In this document: one piece after another, positions 61,611-64,000 of the stretch
Position numbering within the stretch: the stretch's first letter is position 1
Layout: every line of letters starts with the position of its first letter
Assembly (NCBI RefSeq): GCF_017873095.1
Contig: NZ_JAGGJU010000001.1
Span: 124,001 to 188,000 of the forward strand
Length of the DNA: 64,000 nt
DNA from: Heterorhizobium halophytocola
GTDB lineage: Bacteria; Pseudomonadota; Alphaproteobacteria; Rhizobiales; Rhizobiaceae
Reading direction: 5' to 3'
Notes under the pieces: generated by a model
What the model was told of the DNA's origin: nothing
The model's input: only the letters and a program-made list of their open reading frames with translations
Databases searched by the model: none
Translations under genes and position numbers: made by a program

Positions 61611-62383
61611 GCGGGCGCCTCGACGGGAAATCGGCGCTTATTACAGGTGCCGCCCGCGGGATCGGGCGGGCTTTCGCCCAGGCCTATGTCGCGCAAGGCG
61701 CCACCGTTGCCATCGCCGACATCAATTTCGAGCGTGCCAGCCAGACGGCGGCCGAAATCGGTGACGCGGCCTATCCGGTGCTGCTTGACGTGCGCGAACA
61801 GGCCTCGATCGATGCGGCGATCAAGGTGGTCGAGGAGCGCACAGGCGGCCTCGATATCCTGATCAACAACGCCGCCCTCTTCGATCTGGCGCCGATCACC
61901 GAGATCAGCCGCGAGAGCTATGAGCGGCTGTTCTCGATCAATGTCTCGGGCACGCTGTTCATGATGCAGGCTGCGGCGAAATCGATGATCGCCCGCGGCA
62001 AGGGCGGCAAGATCATCAACATGGCAAGCCAGGCCGGCCGCCGCGGCGAGGCGCTCGTCGCGATCTACTGCGCCACCAAGGCCGCCGTGATCTCGCTCAC
62101 CCAGTCGGCGGGTCTGAACCTGATCGAGCATGGCATCAACGTCAACGCCATCGCCCCCGGCGTCGTCGACGGCGAGCACTGGGAAGGCGTCGACGCGCTG
62201 TTTGCCAAATATGAAAACCGTCCTATCGGCGAGAAGAAGAAGCTCGTCGGCGAGGCGGTCCCCTTCGGCCGGATGGGAACGGCCGAGGATCTGACCGGCA
62301 TGGCCGTTTTTCTTGCCAGCGCCGACGCGGACTACATCGTCGCCCAGACTTACAATGTCGACGGCGGCAACTGGATGAGCTGA
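61607..62383 (+). CDS. smoS: Sorbitol dehydrogenase SmoS (SDR)
   Basis: The 258-residue classical SDR has the NAD loop [28 protein letters not shown], the active-site pattern of [20 protein letters not shown] (Ser, Tyr, Lys) and the C-terminal DGGNWMS. It would oxidise sorbitol to fructose, as in related rhizobial and Rhodobacter operons. The overlap with smoK shows translational coupling. Confidence 0.92.
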
Positions 62384-62428
62384 GCGGCCGTCCCGGACCC
62401 CCAACCTCATCAATCGAGGAAGACCAAC

Positions 62429-63910
62429 ATGACCTGCAAGCTTTCGCTCGCAACCCTGGATGAAGCGGCCAAGACGGCGTCGGTGCCAACCTACAAGCGC
62501 GACGACCTGTCGCCCGGCATCCTTCATTTCGGCGTCGGCAATTTTCACCGCGCCCATCAGGCGATCTACCTGCACGAACTCTTCAACGCCGGTCGCGACC
62601 ACGACTGGGCGATCGTCGGCGCCGGCGTCATGCCGAGCGACGGCAAGATGAAGGAAAAGCTGGCCGCCCAGGATTACCTCACCACCGTGGTCGAACAGGA
62701 CAACAATCGCTCTTCGGCCACCGTCACCGGCCCGATGATCGACATGATTGCGGCACCTGACTTCGACCAGATCATTGCCACCCTTGCGGACCCGGCGATC
62801 CGAATTGTCTCGCTTACGATCACCGAGGGTGGCTACTTCATCGACCCGGCAACCGGCAAGTTCGACCCGACCCATCCGGCCATGGCAGCGGATGCCGCAA
62901 CGCCCGACCAGCCGAAAAGCGTCTTCGGCCTGATCATCGCCGGCCTGAAGAAGCGCCGCGAGGCGGGGCTTGCGCCGTTCACCGTCATGTGCTGCGACAA
63001 CATTCCCGGCAACGGCGAAGTGACGGAAGCAACCGTGGTTGGCCTGGCCGAAATGTCGGATGCCGGCTTCGCCCACTGGATCCACGAAAACGTCTCCTTC
63101 CCCAACGCCATGGTCGACCGCATCACGCCGGCAACCGGCGAGCGCGAACTGACGATCACCCGCGACACCTACGGCATCGACGACAACTGGCCGGTGTTCT
63201 GCGAGGAGTTCAAGCAGTGGGTGCTGGAAGACAAGTTCACGCTCGGCCGTCCGGCGCTGGAAGAAGTCGGCGTCACCTTCGTCGATGACGTTGCGCCCTA
63301 CGAGCTGATGAAGCTGCGTATCCTCAACGGCGGCCATGCGGCGATCGCCTATCCGGCAGCGCTGATGGACATCCACTTCGTCCATGAGTCCATGGAAAAC
63401 GATCTGATCCGCGCCTTCCTCGCCAAGCTGGAGAAGGAAGAGATCATCCCGATCGTGCCGCCGGTGCCGAACACCAGCCTGGACGAGTATTTCGACCTGA
63501 TCGAGCGCCGCTTCCTCAACCCGAAGATCGGCGACACGATCCCGCGGCTGGCCCAGGACGGGTCCAACCGCCAGCCGAAATTCATCCTGCCGTCGACCGC
63601 CGACCGTCTGGCCAAGGGCCTCGACGTCCAGGGTCTGGCACTGGTCTCGGCGCTCTGGTGCCGCTATTTCGAAGGCAAGTCGGACAGCGGCAAGGACATC
63701 GTCTTCAACGATCCGAATGCCGACCGCATCCATGCGGCGGCCGTGAAGTCGCAGTCCGATCCGCTGGCCTTCCTGGAACTGAAGGACATCTTCGGCAGCG
63801 TCGGCACCAACCCGGCCTTCACCAAGCGCTTCGTCGAGGCGCTGACAAGCCTGCGTTCGGTCGGCACGGCGAAGACCCTGACGCTCTACCTCGAAGGGAA
63901 ACTCGGCTGA
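62429..63910 (+). CDS. mtlK: Mannitol 2-dehydrogenase
   Basis: The 493-residue long-chain polyol dehydrogenase has LHFGVGNFHRAHQAIYLHEL at the N terminus, the cofactor region, and the catalytic K-x-x-x-x-N-x-x-H pattern in LMKLRILNGGHAAIAYPAAL. It oxidises mannitol (and arabitol or sorbitol in some enzymes) to fructose. ATG 62429 follows GAGGAAG, 45 bases after smoS. The product fructose would be phosphorylated elsewhere. Confidence 0.95.
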   Translation: MTCKLSLATLDEAAKTASVPTYKRDDLSPGILHFGVGNFHRAHQAIYLHELFNAGRDHDWAIVGAGVMPSDGKMKEKLAAQDYLTTVVEQDNNRSSATVTGPMIDMIAAPDFDQIIATLADPAIRIVSLTITEGGYFIDPATGKFDPTHPAMAADAATPDQPKSVFGLIIAGLKKRREAGLAPFTVMCCDNIPGNGEVTEATVVGLAEMSDAGFAHWIHENVSFPNAMVDRITPATGERELTITRDTYGIDDNWPVFCEEFKQWVLEDKFTLGRPALEEVGVTFVDDVAPYELMKLRILNGGHAAIAYPAALMDIHFVHESMENDLIRAFLAKLEKEEIIPIVPPVPNTSLDEYFDLIERRFLNPKIGDTIPRLAQDGSNRQPKFILPSTADRLAKGLDVQGLALVSALWCRYFEGKSDSGKDIVFNDPNADRIHAAAVKSQSDPLAFLELKDIFGSVGTNPAFTKRFVEALTSLRSVGTAKTLTLYLEGKLG

Positions 63911-64000
63911 CATTCCAGGGCGCACCTGCAGCGGTCGATGAGCGACCGCTCATCATCTTCGATTGCGACGGCGTTCTCGTCGACAGTGAGCCGATTTCGC
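63907..64000 (+). CDS. HAD-superfamily hydrolase, N-terminal part (partial, possible CTG start)
   Basis: The frame reads RPLIIFDCDGVLVDSEPIS at the window edge, the DxDG(V/I)LVDSEP motif of HAD phosphatases related to phosphoglycolate and sugar-phosphate phosphatases. In this frame no ATG, GTG or TTG is found back into the end of mtlK. CTG 63907 overlaps the mtlK stop as CTGA and has AAGGGA (63894-63899) exactly seven bases upstream, so it may be the start. Similar HAD genes close rhizobial and Rhodobacter polyol operons. The rest lies outside the window. Confidence 0.7.
   Translation, partial: MTFQGAPAAVDERPLIIFDCDGVLVDSEPIS

Overview
This window is chromosomal DNA from an alphaproteobacterium, most likely a member of the Rhizobiaceae (Rhizobium/Agrobacterium/Sinorhizobium relatives; the genus cannot be fixed from sequence alone). 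Four things point there. The cell-cycle genes sciP, ctrA, chpT and a DUF1134/EipA gene sit together. A block of rpoH, a large one-span protein and purA follows. There is a sorbitol/mannitol smo-mtlK operon, and a ceramide glucosyltransferase-type enzyme. The DNA is GC-rich with short AT-rich islands in front of surface-polysaccharide and cell-cycle genes. I see no rRNA, tRNA, CRISPR array, insertion sequence or integrase.

Layout. 1-2 kb: the end of a LuxR-type regulator, a small P-loop ATPase, and a TetR regulator divergent from a glutathione S-transferase with a clear palindromic operator between them. 2-7.7 kb: a branched-chain amino acid ABC importer (livHMGF, a small membrane protein, and the binding protein) on the minus strand. 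7.9-10.3 kb: a dimethylglycine/sarcosine dehydrogenase-like enzyme whose leader carries a terminator-like hairpin. 10.7-18.1 kb: a DUF2793 protein, an undecaprenyl-phosphate sugar transferase, SciP, a PqiA-like protein, a small acetyltransferase, a FliJ-like protein, CtrA, a degenerate receiver, ChpT and EipA. 18.2-28 kb: housekeeping genes (a coiled-coil membrane protein, an rRNA methyltransferase, a pseudouridine synthase, RpoH, a 781-residue membrane protein, PurA, a DMT exporter). 28.2-36 kb: a LapG-like cysteine proteinase followed by a polysaccharide ligase/polymerase, Wza-like and Wzc-like genes. 36-45.2 kb: a phosphoesterase, then a catabolic locus (creatininase-family hydrolase, LysR regulator, NMT1-type ABC importer, cytosine deaminase-like amidohydrolase, FAD oxidoreductase, flavodoxin-fold reductase). 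45.4-47.6 kb: GDP-fucose synthesis. 47.6-52.1 kb: small membrane/periplasmic proteins, RidA, uracil-DNA glycosylase, a GT21-like glycosyltransferase and an HpaI-type aldolase. 52.2-56.2 kb: a TRAP transporter with an IclR regulator. 56.2-64 kb: SorC-type regulator and smoEFGK-smoS-mtlK, running into a HAD phosphatase cut by the window end.

How the parts connect. The centre of interest is the CtrA neighbourhood. ChpT passes phosphate to CtrA and SciP restrains CtrA in known relatives. The sequence adds candidate CtrA boxes in front of sciP, eipA and, as an exact TTAA-N7-TTAA, the sugar transferase gene. Several GANTC (CcrM) sites lie upstream of ctrA. This suggests that polysaccharide initiation and envelope maintenance are tied to the cell cycle here. 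The polysaccharide genes at 29-36 kb encode export and polymerisation but no glycosyltransferases, so the sugar transferase at 12 kb and the GDP-fucose genes at 45 kb may serve the same polymer; that link is inference.

The least explained units are the creatininase/deaminase/oxidoreductase/importer locus with its LysR dyad, the attenuator-like leader of the dimethylglycine dehydrogenase-like gene, and the degenerate receiver protein between ctrA and chpT.
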